Of a DNA stretch of 64,000 nucleotides, positions 1-8,900 are shown piece after piece. The notes under the pieces were generated by a model. It was not told the DNA's origin. It saw only the letters and a program-made list of their open reading frames with translations, and made no database searches. Every line of letters begins with the position of its first letter. The stretch's first letter is position 1. The DNA is from Motilibacter peucedani (GTDB lineage: Bacteria; Actinomycetota; Actinomycetes; Motilibacterales; Motilibacteraceae): assembly GCF_003634695.1 (NCBI RefSeq), contig NZ_RBWV01000013.1:248001-312000 (forward strand), in the 5' to 3' direction. Made by a program: the position numbers and the translations under genes.

Positions 1-924
1 GCCCCCGACGACGGCCTGGTAGAACGCCAGGACGTCGCTCGGCGTCGCGATGAGCTCACCCGCGGCCCAGCCGATCGAGGGCTCGAAGGCGGTGATGTCC
101 TGCCACGGATCCCCTGGTGCTGCGGCGAAGTAGCCCTGCGGGTGCGGTGCCCGGATGCGCAGGTTGCCGGTGGCTGGCCAGTAGGTGCGGGTCAGGTGGA
201 GCGGGCGCAGGATGCGGTCCGTGATCTGCTCGTTGATCGGGCGGCCGGTCACCTGCTCGACGACGAGCCCGGCGAGCAGGTAGTTGGTGTTGCTGTACTC
301 CCACGTGGTGCCGGGCGCGAAGTGGCTGCGGTGCGACAGGGCGTGGTCGAGCAGCGTACGCGGCTGCTGGTAGGTCCTCGCCGCCCTCGACAGCGGCGTG
401 GGGAGGTCGTCGTCGTAGTCGGGCAGCCCGCTGGTCTGCTGCAGCAGCTGGCGGACCGTGATGCGCCGACCGTCGTTGCCGTTGTGCCGCACCAGGCCCG
501 GGAGGTAGGTCTCGACCGGCGCGTCGAGGTCGACGAGGCCTTCGCCGACGAGCTGGAGGACGACGACGGCGGTGTAGGTCTTGGTGTTGCTGGCGATGCG
601 GACGTAGCCGTCGGTCGGCACCTTCGCACCGGTGGCGAGGTTGCCGACGCCGGCGGTGTAGTTGCGGACCTCGCCGCCGCGGGTGCTCACCGAGGCGAGG
701 ACGCCGGGTACGCGGTCCGTGCCGACCAGCGCGGCCAGCCGTCGCGACGTGGCGTCGGGGTGGGCGGTGGCGGCGGTGCGCGCCGTCGCGGTGCTCGCCG
801 TGGAGGTGCTGGCACCTGCCGTGCTCGCGCCGAGCAGTGCGGTGCCGGCGAGGGTGCCGGCGGCCGCGACGAGCGCCAGCCGACGGCGTGCGCCGGTGCG
901 GCGGAAGGGGTGCGGGGGAGTCAT
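1..924 (-). CDS. Secreted serine hydrolase (class C beta-lactamase / D-Ala-D-Ala carboxypeptidase fold), 3' end outside window
   Basis: The protein begins MTPPHPFRR and has an Ala-rich secretion signal over about residues 12-35, ending near an Ala-Gly-Ala region. The serine-hydrolase signatures are visible: an SxxK motif (ASNTKT, about residue 113) whose serine should be the nucleophile, and a YxN motif (YSNTNY, about residue 204). Family members cleave or transpeptidate D-alanyl peptides or act as esterases outside the membrane; the substrate here cannot be read from the sequence. The frame stays open for 308 codons to position 1, so the C-terminus, including any KTG-like motif, is missing. 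It is divergently oriented from the YCII gene but shares no clear operon with its neighbours. Confidence 0.9.
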   Translation of the reverse strand, partial: MTPPHPFRRTGARRRLALVAAAGTLAGTALLGASTAGASTSTASTATARTAATAHPDATSRRLAALVGTDRVPGVLASVSTRGGEVRNYTAGVGNLATGAKVPTDGYVRIASNTKTYTAVVVLQLVGEGLVDLDAPVETYLPGLVRHNGNDGRRITVRQLLQQTSGLPDYDDDLPTPLSRAARTYQQPRTLLDHALSHRSHFAPGTTWEYSNTNYLLAGLVVEQVTGRPINEQITDRILRPLHLTRTYWPATGNLRIRAPHPQGYFAAAPGDPWQDITAFEPSIGWAAGELIATPSDVLAFYQAVVGG

Positions 925-1025
925 GCTCGCTCCTCGGATCGGGGTTCTGCTGACCTGGTCAACACAACCCCGCGAGCGTTCCCGGCACGATCCTGCGGGC
1001 CGGTGTCCTCCTGGTGGGGTCTGCC

Positions 1026-1250
1026 CTACTTCGCGCCGGATGCGGCGCGCACGCGCCAGGCCCGCCAGCCCTCGAGCCCGAGGTCGCCCACGAACGACAC
1101 ACCGCCGAAGACCAGCGCCGTGCCGAGCGACTGGGCCGCGGAGGCGTGGTGCACCAGCAGGTCGAGCAGGCCGAAGCCGAGTGCCATCGCCGCCCCGCCC
1201 GCGGTGGCCGCTTGGAGCGCCTGGGGCAGCGGGAGCGGCGGGCGGCTCAC
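1026..1250 (-). CDS. Small membrane protein of unknown function (74 aa)
   Basis: I chose the GTG start at 1250 because it overlaps the stop codon of the upstream VOC gene (GTGA), which implies translational coupling. The predicted protein has two hydrophobic stretches (about residues 15-35 and 40-56) and a short basic tail. I do not recognise the family. Coupling suggests it is made together with the VOC protein, but nothing in the sequence indicates a shared job. Confidence 0.65.
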   Translation of the reverse strand: MSRPPLPLPQALQAATAGGAAMALGFGLLDLLVHHASAAQSLGTALVFGGVSFVGDLGLEGWRAWRVRAASGAK

Positions 1251-1636
1251 GCGTCCTCCTCCGGCTCGCGGCACAGGCAGAACGGATGGCCGGCGGGGTC
1301 GAGCAGCACGCGTACGTGCTCCTGCGGCTGGTGCTCCGCGAGCGTCGCGCCGAGCGCGACGGCGTCTTCGACCGCCGAGTCCAGGTCGCCGACCTGGAAG
1401 TCGAAGTGCATCATCGGCCGCTGGCTGCCGTCGACCGGCGGCCACACCGGCGCCGAGTAGTCGTCCGCCTGCTGGAAGACCACGAAGGGGCCCTCGGGAG
1501 CCCCGAGGATCGCGGTCCCGGGCTCCTCGTGCCCGACCGGCCAGCCGAGCAGCTCCGAGTAGAACCGGGCCAGGGCGCTGGGGTCCGGCGCCTCGATGGC
1601 GGTGCCCCACCACATGCCGGCGGTCCGCGATCTCAT
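1247..1636 (-). CDS. VOC (glyoxalase/bleomycin-resistance) family protein
   Basis: 129 residues, the length of a single-chain VOC protein with two beta-alpha-beta-beta-beta repeats. The N-terminus (TAIEAPDPSALARFYSELLG) and the C-terminal segment (VLLDPAGHPFCLC) are typical of actinobacterial VOC proteins related to glyoxalase I. The His in HFDF and the acidic C-terminus could contribute to a metal site, but the full ligand set is not obvious, so a catalytic function is uncertain. The start at 1636 (MRSRTAG) gives the canonical length; an internal ATG seven codons downstream is an alternative. It is translationally coupled to the small membrane protein gene downstream. Confidence 0.85.
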   Translation of the reverse strand: MRSRTAGMWWGTAIEAPDPSALARFYSELLGWPVGHEEPGTAILGAPEGPFVVFQQADDYSAPVWPPVDGSQRPMMHFDFQVGDLDSAVEDAVALGATLAEHQPQEHVRVLLDPAGHPFCLCREPEEDA

Positions 1637-1753
1637 GGGTCCGACTGTGCCGGAGTCCAGGTCACGGTGTCCAGGGCATGTCGAGAACGCCGCGCCAGCT
1701 CCGACCAGAGGGTGCAGCGCGGCCACAGAGGCGGCGCGGGAGAGGATGGCGAG

Positions 1754-2158
1754 ATGCGCTACATGCTGATGCAGGCCTACGGTCCGGTCGAGCTCCAGGA
1801 CTGCCCGCCGATGACCGAGTGGGCGCCGGAGGACGTGCGGGCCCACATCGAGTTCCAGCACACGCTCAACGCCGAGCTGCTGGCGAGCGGCGAGCTGGTC
1901 GACGCGCAGGGGCTGGCGGGTCCCGACGTCGCGAAGTTCGTCGTCTCCGACGGCGTGAACCCGCCCAAGGTGGTCGACGGGCCCTACCCCGAGTCCAAGG
2001 AGCTGCTCGCGGGCTACCGGCTGGTCGACGTCGACAGCGTCGAGCGCGCCCTCGAGATCGCGGCCCGCTCGTCCGCGGCCCCTGGCCCCGGCGGAGCGCC
2101 GCTGCGCATGCCCATCGAGGTGCGCCAGGTGCTCGGCGCGCCCGACCCGGAGGTCTGA
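1754..2158 (+). CDS. YCII/DGPF-domain protein, partner of the downstream ECF sigma factor
   Basis: 134 residues beginning MRYMLMQAYG, with the hallmark DGP(F/Y) motif (VVDGPYPESKELLAGY, about residues 74-90) followed by the conserved segment on residues that ends in a basic C-terminal region. YCII/DGPF proteins are small alpha-beta barrels whose genes are consistently found beside ECF42-type sigma factors; their biochemical role is not established. Here the stop codon overlaps the first codon of the sigma-factor frame, so the two are almost certainly co-transcribed and translationally coupled. Confidence 0.9.
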   Translation: MRYMLMQAYGPVELQDCPPMTEWAPEDVRAHIEFQHTLNAELLASGELVDAQGLAGPDVAKFVVSDGVNPPKVVDGPYPESKELLAGYRLVDVDSVERALEIAARSSAAPGPGGAPLRMPIEVRQVLGAPDPEV

Positions 2159-3348
2159 CCACGGCCGAGCTCGAGGGCCTGCTGCGCGAGCTCGCGCCGC
2201 AGGCCCTCGCCGCGGTGGCGCGGAGGTACGGCGACTTCTCCGACGCCGAGGACGCCGTGCAGGAGGCGCTCGCCACCGCCGCCGTGGAGTGGCAGGACGC
2301 GCTGCCCGAGCGCCCGCTGGGCTGGCTGGTCACGGTGGCCTCGCGCCGGCTCGTCGACGAGTACCGCCGCAACGACGCCCGCCGGCGGCGAGAGGACCTG
2401 GCCGCGTCGTTGTCGATCCACCCCGACCAGCCGGCGCCCGCCTCGGACGACTCGCTGCTGCTGCTCTTCCTGTGCTGCAACGACGCGCTGTCGCCCGCGC
2501 TCGCAGTGCCGCTGACCCTGAGGGCCGTTGCGGGTCTGACCACCCGCGAGATCGCCGCGGCCTACCTGGTGCCAGTGGCCACCATGGCCCAGCGCATCAG
2601 CCGGGCGAAGGCGGCGCTACGCGGGCGACGGGTCGAGATGCCCGCCGACTCCCGTCAGCGGCTGCGGCCGGTGTGCGAGGTGCTCTACGTGCTCTTCACC
2701 GAGGGCTACACCTCCTCCAGCGGCCCCGACCTCGCCCGGGTCGACCTGTCGGGCGAGGCGATCCGGCTGGCCCGGATGCTGCAGGCCGCGTTCCCGGACG
2801 AGCCGGAGGTCGCCGGCCTGCTCGCCCTCATGCTGCTGACCGACGCGCGCCGCCCCGCCCGCACGGCGCCCGACGGCGCGCTGGTGCCGCTCGCCGAGCA
2901 GGACCGCTCGCTGTGGGACCGCCGCCTCGTCGCCGAGGGCATGGTGCTGCTCAACCGGACGCTGGCCACCGGCCGCATCGGGGAGTACCAGCTGCTCGCC
3001 TCGGTCGCGGCGCTGCACGACGAGGCGCCCAGCGCTGAGGAGACCCGCTGGGACCAGGTCGCCGCCGTCTACGCCCGCCTGGAGGCGCTGACCGGCAACC
3101 CCGTGGTCCGGCTCAACCGCGCGGTGGCCGTCGCGATGGTCGAGGGACCTGTCGCCGGGCTCGCGCTGCTCGACGGGCTCGAGCTGCGCGACTCGCACCG
3201 GCTGCACGCCGTGCGCGCGCACCTGCACGAGCAGGCCGGCGACCGGAGCGCCGCGGCGGAGGGGTACGCAGCGGCCGCCGCCCGCACGGACAACGCTCGC
3301 GAGCGCGACTACCTGGTGGCGTGCGCGGCGCGCGTCGGCGGTCACTGA
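2155..3348 (+). CDS. ECF42-type RNA polymerase sigma factor with C-terminal TPR-like extension
   Basis: About 397 residues. The N-terminal half carries sigma region 2 (YGDFSDAEDAVQEA and the GWLVTVASRRLVDEYRR helix) and region 4 (LTTREIAAAYLVPVATMAQR, an HTH that reads the -35 element). The C-terminal half is the long helical extension (about 200 residues) characteristic of ECF42 factors linked to DGPF proteins; these lack a classical anti-sigma factor. No ATG, GTG or TTG starts the conserved part of the frame. The first plausible initiator is CTG at 2155, which overlaps the upstream TGA (CTGA); an ACG at 2161 lies at better spacing from the GGAGG at 2149-2153. The start is therefore uncertain. 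The stop overlaps the convergent nuclease gene by seven bases. Confidence 0.88.
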   Translation: MTTAELEGLLRELAPQALAAVARRYGDFSDAEDAVQEALATAAVEWQDALPERPLGWLVTVASRRLVDEYRRNDARRRREDLAASLSIHPDQPAPASDDSLLLLFLCCNDALSPALAVPLTLRAVAGLTTREIAAAYLVPVATMAQRISRAKAALRGRRVEMPADSRQRLRPVCEVLYVLFTEGYTSSSGPDLARVDLSGEAIRLARMLQAAFPDEPEVAGLLALMLLTDARRPARTAPDGALVPLAEQDRSLWDRRLVAEGMVLLNRTLATGRIGEYQLLASVAALHDEAPSAEETRWDQVAAVYARLEALTGNPVVRLNRAVAVAMVEGPVAGLALLDGLELRDSHRLHAVRAHLHEQAGDRSAAAEGYAAAAARTDNARERDYLVACAARVGGH

Positions 3349-4070
3349 CGGGGCACCGCCGCATCCGCTGGTCCCGGCAGCCCTTCGCCGGGGCACCCCT
3401 CGAGCACGTGCTGCATCGCCACCCGCTCGCGCGCGGTGACGGCGAGCAGGTAGCGCCTCTTCACAGCGACCTGCCTGGCGACGTAGGTGCACCGCGCGGC
3501 CGGCTCGGGCGGCAGCCACCGGGCGGCGTCCTTCGAGCTCTTCGCCTGGTTGAGGGGCCCGTCGACCGCCAGCAGCTCGAGCGGGTCGTTGGCGAACTGT
3601 TCCCGTTCGACGTCGGTCCACGAGCTCGCGCCGGTGCGCCACGCGTCGGCGAGGGCGACGACGTGGTCGATCTGCACGTCGTCGCTGGTGCTCGGTCCGT
3701 AGCGGAAGCGGATCTGCTCGCCGGAGTACGGGTCGTCCAGCACTCCGCTCTCCACCGTGCACCCGGCGGTGCCGGCCCGGAACCGCACGTCGCGCAGGTC
3801 GCGCCGCAGCACCTCCTGCCGCGTGCCGCAGCCGTCGTGGTCTAGGTCGGCCCAGCCGTCGCCGAAGCGGTCGCGCCGGTAGGTCGGCACCACTGCGTCG
3901 GCCCGGGCGGTCGCGAGAGCAGCCAGTGCCCCGAGCGCCGAGCCGCCCGACGTCTGCGGTGGCTGCGGCGCGGTCGCGGCGCGCGGGTCGCAGCCGCCCA
4001 GGAGCAGCGCGACGCCGGACGCGAGCGCGACGGCGAGCGCGCGACGGCGCAGGAGGGGCACAGGAGGCAT
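3342..4070 (-). CDS. Secreted lipoprotein HNH nuclease (DUF1524-like)
   Basis: 242 residues. The N-terminus is a lipoprotein signal (basic MPPVPLLRRR, hydrophobic core, then LLLGGC with the lipidated Cys at about residue 26). The C-terminal domain has the actinobacterial extracellular HNH signature: QIDHVVALADAW (the DH pair is the expected metal/nucleophile-activating site), then NDPLELLAVDGPLNQAKSSK with the Asn of the HNH fold, and DAARWLPP. Family members hydrolyse DNA or RNA outside the cell. The gene is divergent from the membrane protein gene at 4120, with only 49 bases between starts, and converges on the sigma-factor gene. Confidence 0.9.
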   Translation of the reverse strand: MPPVPLLRRRALAVALASGVALLLGGCDPRAATAPQPPQTSGGSALGALAALATARADAVVPTYRRDRFGDGWADLDHDGCGTRQEVLRRDLRDVRFRAGTAGCTVESGVLDDPYSGEQIRFRYGPSTSDDVQIDHVVALADAWRTGASSWTDVEREQFANDPLELLAVDGPLNQAKSSKDAARWLPPEPAARCTYVARQVAVKRRYLLAVTARERVAMQHVLEGCPGEGLPGPADAAVPRQ

Positions 4071-4119
4071 GGTGCCGGAAGGCACCGACAACGCCGCTCC
4101 GGCGGTCCTACGATCGGCC

Positions 4120-4848
4120 ATGGCCTTGCTACGTGCGGTCGCACTCGCGCTCGGCGTCGGAGCCCTCGTCACGGGCGCCGTCGCCGTCTTCGTGTCCGAG
4201 AACGAGACGGGCACGGCCGCGCTCGTCGTCTCGGGCGTCGCCCTGGTCGGCTTCGCACTACTCGGTGACCGCATCGACTCCATCGAGGGGGCGGGCGTGA
4301 AGGTGCTGCTGCGCAAGGCGGACTCGAAGTTCGCCCAGGCCGCGCTGGCCGAGCGGGCGGGTCGGTCCGAGGACGCGTCACGGCTGCGCGGCGAGGGCCA
4401 GCAACTGCTTGCGGCGGCGCATTCGTTGGGCAGCGAGTACGAACGGGTCCGCGGCGCGCACGAGTCGGGCGCCACGCGTACCCAGCTCATGGAGACGCTG
4501 ATGAGCCAGGGCCGTGCGCTCGCGCCGCAGCTGACAGACGTCCAGCAAGTGCGCTCGGCGTTCAGCGCCGGCGGCGACGGCGACCGGATCTCCGCCATCG
4601 CCATGATGCAGGGGCGACCGGAGCTCGCCGACCTCGACTGCCTCCTCGACGCAGTCGAGCACTCCCGGTCGGCCTTCGAGCAGTACCAGGCGTTGAAGGC
4701 GGTCCGGATGCTGCTCGACGGCGGGCTGGACGCACGCCAGCAGCGCTCGGTCCTCGACGTGCTGGAGCGCAGCAGCTTCGACGGTCACGACCGCAGGTGG
4801 TTCGCCGACGACATCCGCACCCGGCTGTCCGGCGTCGAGGGCCATTGA
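4120..4848 (+). CDS. Membrane-anchored protein of unknown function (242 aa)
   Basis: Two N-terminal membrane segments (about residues 3-25 and 32-49) are followed by a roughly 190-residue, largely helical cytoplasmic part rich in Ala, Glu and Arg. The last third (from about residue 160) reads as short helical repeats resembling HEAT-like units. I chose ATG 4120, immediately before the first membrane segment; an in-frame ATG at 4069 would add an unconvincing 17-residue leader that overlaps the divergent nuclease start. I do not recognise the family. Confidence 0.7.
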   Translation: MALLRAVALALGVGALVTGAVAVFVSENETGTAALVVSGVALVGFALLGDRIDSIEGAGVKVLLRKADSKFAQAALAERAGRSEDASRLRGEGQQLLAAAHSLGSEYERVRGAHESGATRTQLMETLMSQGRALAPQLTDVQQVRSAFSAGGDGDRISAIAMMQGRPELADLDCLLDAVEHSRSAFEQYQALKAVRMLLDGGLDARQQRSVLDVLERSSFDGHDRRWFADDIRTRLSGVEGH

Positions 4849-4918
4849 CGCTGCTGCGTCTCGCGAGCACGCTGAGGACCCGCCACCGGGGGCCCCGGCG
4901 CGGCGGAGGGCGCAGCCC

Positions 4919-5863
4919 ATGGCGAACATCGCTCCTCAGCAACAACCCCAGCAACAGCAACCCGTGGAGCAGCACGTCGGCCGCATGACGGTTCACGACC
5001 GGGTCCTGCTCGCCCTGCTGGTCCTGGTCGTGCTGTGCCTGGCCCTCCCGCAGCTCGACTTCGGCTGGACCGCGAAGGTGCTTCCGACGACGGCGCGGCT
5101 GCACCCGTACCCCGCGACGAGCAGGGTCTGCACCGACCCGGGCACCCGTCCGACCGCTCCGCGCGCACCCGCGGCGCCCGTCAACGTGGCCGCCTTCACC
5201 GGCGGCACCGGAGGCGCGACCGGCCCGACGTTCGAGCTGCGCGTCGGCCGCGACGGTCGCATGGTCGTCGAGCGGCTGCTGGGCATGGAGATCCGCGGCG
5301 GTGGGAGGCTGCCGGCGACGGCCCGGCTGCGCGCGATCGTGGGTCCTTTGCACCACGACGGTGACCGGCTGCAGTTCCCGCCCGAGCTGGTGTCGGCGTG
5401 GTACACCGGCACGCCGAGCGGCAGCAGCGTGAACTTCTCGTTCTGCGCCAGCCCGCAGAACGTCACCACACGGCTTCCTGCAGGCCGCTACACCGGGACC
5501 GTGCGCATCGAGGACCCCCGCGCCACCGGCGGCACGGTGCCCGTCACGGTGCTGGTGGTCTACCCCCGGCTCGCGCTCGTGGCGGCGGCCGGGCTGCTGG
5601 CGGCGGGTGCTGGTGTGACGTGGGCCTGGCTGGTCCGGCTCGGAGGAGGGACCACGCAGGAGCGCCAGCACCCGTGGGTCCTCGTCGTCGTGCGCCTGGC
5701 CGCGATGCTGGTGAGCTTCGGGGTCATGGACCGGCTGGTGCTGCAGGACGCCGGCTGGGACGGCAGCTGGACGGCCTACGGCACCCTCATGGGCGCGGTC
5801 TTCACCGCCGTGGTCGCGGCCGTGCCGACGCTGCGGGCGATCGGCACCCGCGTCACCAAGTGA
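4919..5863 (+). CDS. Membrane protein of unknown function with Gln-rich N-terminus and extracytoplasmic domain
   Basis: 314 residues. The first 20 residues are a Gln/Pro-rich tail (PQQQPQQQQP), followed by a membrane segment at about 28-46, a beta-rich extracytoplasmic domain of about 170 residues containing a Cys pair, and three C-terminal membrane segments (about 218-240, 252-272 and 283-307). The topology suggests a surface-exposed domain flanked by membrane anchors. The gene starts 70 bases after the preceding unknown membrane protein and ends directly at a strong terminator. The family is not recognised. Confidence 0.7.
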   Translation: MANIAPQQQPQQQQPVEQHVGRMTVHDRVLLALLVLVVLCLALPQLDFGWTAKVLPTTARLHPYPATSRVCTDPGTRPTAPRAPAAPVNVAAFTGGTGGATGPTFELRVGRDGRMVVERLLGMEIRGGGRLPATARLRAIVGPLHHDGDRLQFPPELVSAWYTGTPSGSSVNFSFCASPQNVTTRLPAGRYTGTVRIEDPRATGGTVPVTVLVVYPRLALVAAAGLLAAGAGVTWAWLVRLGGGTTQERQHPWVLVVVRLAAMLVSFGVMDRLVLQDAGWDGSWTAYGTLMGAVFTAVVAAVPTLRAIGTRVTK

Positions 5864-5906
5864 GAGGCCCCGTCCCGTCCGCGGTGCGCGGACGGGACGG
5901 GGCCTC
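5864..5906. terminator. Strong bidirectional terminator hairpin
   Basis: A perfect 19-bp GC-rich inverted repeat (arms 5864-5882 and 5888-5906, loop ggtgc) starts on the base after the stop of the membrane protein gene and lies 15 bases from the convergent GH92 stop. There is no long T-run on either side, as is common in GC-rich actinobacteria. It probably ends both transcripts. Confidence 0.85.
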
Positions 5907-5920
5907 CGTCGAGAGCTGCC

Positions 5921-8900
5921 TCAGTGCTGCGTGGCAGCCCCGCCGTCGTAGGCGATGGAGAACACCTTGATGCGCGAGTTCGTCGGCAGCGTGATGCTCA
6001 CCAGCGTCTTGCCCGCGGCCAGCGCCTCGGGCGCGGTCGCGAACAGCCACGGCTTGGCCGGGTCGTTCGTCTGCGTGAAGCGGTCGCGGTACTCCGCCCG
6101 CGCGATCCCGATGTTGCCGAACCTCGGCGTCGCCGACAGGTCGCCGCCGAGGCTCCAGTCGCCGAACGCCAGCGCGACCTTCGCGGTCGAGCCGTCCGAG
6201 TAGGTCAGGGTCGCCTGCTCCTGCGCGTCACCGTTGTTCGCCGCCCCCACGAAGGAGATGTGCTTCGCGGTGGCGGGCAGGCCGGCCATGTCGAGCGTCT
6301 GGCCGTTGGCCGCGACGCTGTCGGGGTCGCCAGGAGCGAACTTCGGCAGCACGTAGGTCAACGACGTCCCGGGGACGGTCAGCCGCGTACCCTGCACGAC
6401 GCCCTTGGCCGCGAGCGCCTGCCGCGAGTAGTAGAACCCCTCGGCGAAGTCGGCGTTGCCGACGCCGTCGTCACCGATCGACGTCGTGGTGACGTAGGCC
6501 CGCAGGTTGTCCGGGCCCGGCAGCACGAGCAGGTCGTCGATCAGGGGCAGCAGCACGTCCTTGGCGTGCGCGCTGACCTTCGACGCCTTGGCGACCGCGA
6601 CCGCGGAGCGCAGGGACGTCAGGGCGGTACGCATCGCCGCCCCGTCGCCCGCGGCCTCCGCCTGCTCGGCCGAGGTCACCAGCGCCTGCAGGTCCTTGCT
6701 CGTGCTCGAGGCGATGTCGCCGCTCGTGGTGAGGTGGGCGACCGCGTCGCGGACCCCGCTCACCCCGGACGCCGGCGCCACCCACTGCGACACCACGAGC
6801 AGCACCGCGTCGCGGGCGGCGGGCGTCAGCTTCGACGCCGATGCCGTCTGCAGCCGCGAGCTCAGCCGGCGCAGGGCCGCGAGGACCGCTGCGTCGTCGC
6901 CCTTGTCCTCCGCCGACTGCGCCGCGGCCACGTCGGCCTGGGCGTCGCGACCGAGGCTCGCGCTCATGCCGCCGCTCGCGACCGCCGCCGCGACGGCGTC
7001 ACGGACCTCGCTCACCTTCGGCTTGCCGGTCAGCAGCTCCACCTCGGCGAGCGAGACGGTGTCGCCGGAGCCCGCCGTGACCCGCAGCCGGTAGGTGCGG
7101 AACACCTGCGGCGAGGCGATGCTGAAGGCGCGTGTCTGCAGCCGCCACGGGAACGACTGGTCTGCCCTGGTGTCGAGCGTCGTCCAGGTGGCCCCGTCGT
7201 TGGAGCCCTCGAGCACCCAGCTCTTGGGGTCGCCGGCGGTGCTGCCCGAGGTCAGCGTGTACATCGAGGCGCGTGCCGACGTGCCCGACAGTGCGAACTG
7301 CACCGTGGGAGTGGCCGTCGGGAACGTGACCCGCGTGTCCGAGCTGTTGTCGAACAGCAGGGTCGCGTTGGCACCTGCGCTGGTGGTGCTGGCCATGCCC
7401 TTGCGCGGGCCGGTGGCGTCGGCCAGCGGCGCGGGCGCCTGGCCCGGCGGTGTGATCGACGGCGGGGCGTCGTCGGCACCGGTGCCCCACGCCGAGGGCG
7501 TCGAGCCCATCGTGAAGTCGATGGTGGCGCCGTTGGCGAGCTCGTCCTGCGTGAAGTACGTCTTGCTGTGCTCGGCGCCGTTGACCTTGACGTCCTGCAC
7601 GTAGACGTTCGACGTGCTGTTCTGCGGGGCGTTCAGGACGATGTCCTTGCCGTTCTCCAGGTGGATCGTGGCCTTCTGGTAGAGCGGCGAGCCGATCGCG
7701 TAGGTCGGGTTGCCCATCTGCAGCGGGTAGAACCCGAGCGAGCTGAAGATCTGCCACGCCGACAGCTCGCCGTTGTCCTCGTCGCCCGGGTAGCCCTGGC
7801 CGATCTCGCTGCCGGTGAAGGCGCGGGACAGCGCCTCGCGGACGACGGACGCCGCCTTCGAGGGCTCGCCGGCGTAGTCGTACATGTAGGGGATGTGGTG
7901 CGAGAGCTGGTTGCTCAGGCCCCACTGGCCGAGACGCACGTCGCGCGCCTCGAGCATCTCGTGGATGGTGCCGCCGTAGGAGCCGGGGAAGCCGGCCGTC
8001 TCGGGCGTGCTGAAGAACGTGTCGAGCTTGTCGCCGAGCTTGTCCTTGCCCCCGAGCAGGTTGGCCAGGCCCTGGCCGTCCTGCACGGCGTGGAAGGCGA
8101 AGTTCCAGCCGTCGCTCTCGGTGAACTCGTTGCCCCAGACGCGGGGGTCGAAGTCGGCGGTCGACTGCCGCCAGTCACCCGCTGCCGTGCGCCCCTCGAA
8201 GAAGCCGACCGCGGGGTTGAACAGGTTGACGTAGTCGAGCGAGCGGTTGAGGAAGTACTGGTAGTTCTGCAGGTACTCCGCGTGCCGCGGGTCGCTCGAG
8301 GTGGTCGTGTCGTAGAGCCGCTTCGACAGGTTGGCGATGCCGTAGTCGTTGAGGTAGCCCTCCAGCGCCCACGACGCGCTCTCGCCGGTGCTCGTCGGCG
8401 TGTAGCCGAGGAAGATCGACTGGTTGAGGCCCTTGCGCCCGACGTTCTGGTTCGGCGGCGCGACCGTCGCGTTCTTGAGAGCCGCGTCGTACATCGACTG
8501 CACGTCGATGCCCGGCACGCCCTTGAGGTAGGCGTCGGCGAAGGCGACGTCGGAGCTGGTGCCGGTCATGATGTCCGCGTAGCCCGGCGACGACCAGCGC
8601 GAGACCCAGCCGCCGTCCTTGTACTGCTGCACGAACCCGTCGACCATCTCGCCGGCCTCGCTCGGGTAGAGCAGCGAGTAGGCGGGCCAGGTCGTGCGAT
8701 AGGTGTCCCAGAGCCCGTTGTTGACGTAGACCTTGCCGTCCTTGACCGGTGCGCCGGTGTGGTCAGCAGTGGTCCCGGCGGGCGCCGGGTTGCTCGACGT
8801 CGACGACTGGACGACGTGGCGGTAGACCGGCGCCGCGGCGGACCCGGTGTTCTCGAACGCCGAGTTCGGGTAGAGGTTGAGCCGGTAGAGGTTGGAGTAG

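Noticed and set aside
3342-4070. Restriction-modification endonuclease
   Set aside because: The HNH protein is a lipoprotein with no methylase or specificity partner; an extracellular nuclease is the better explanation.
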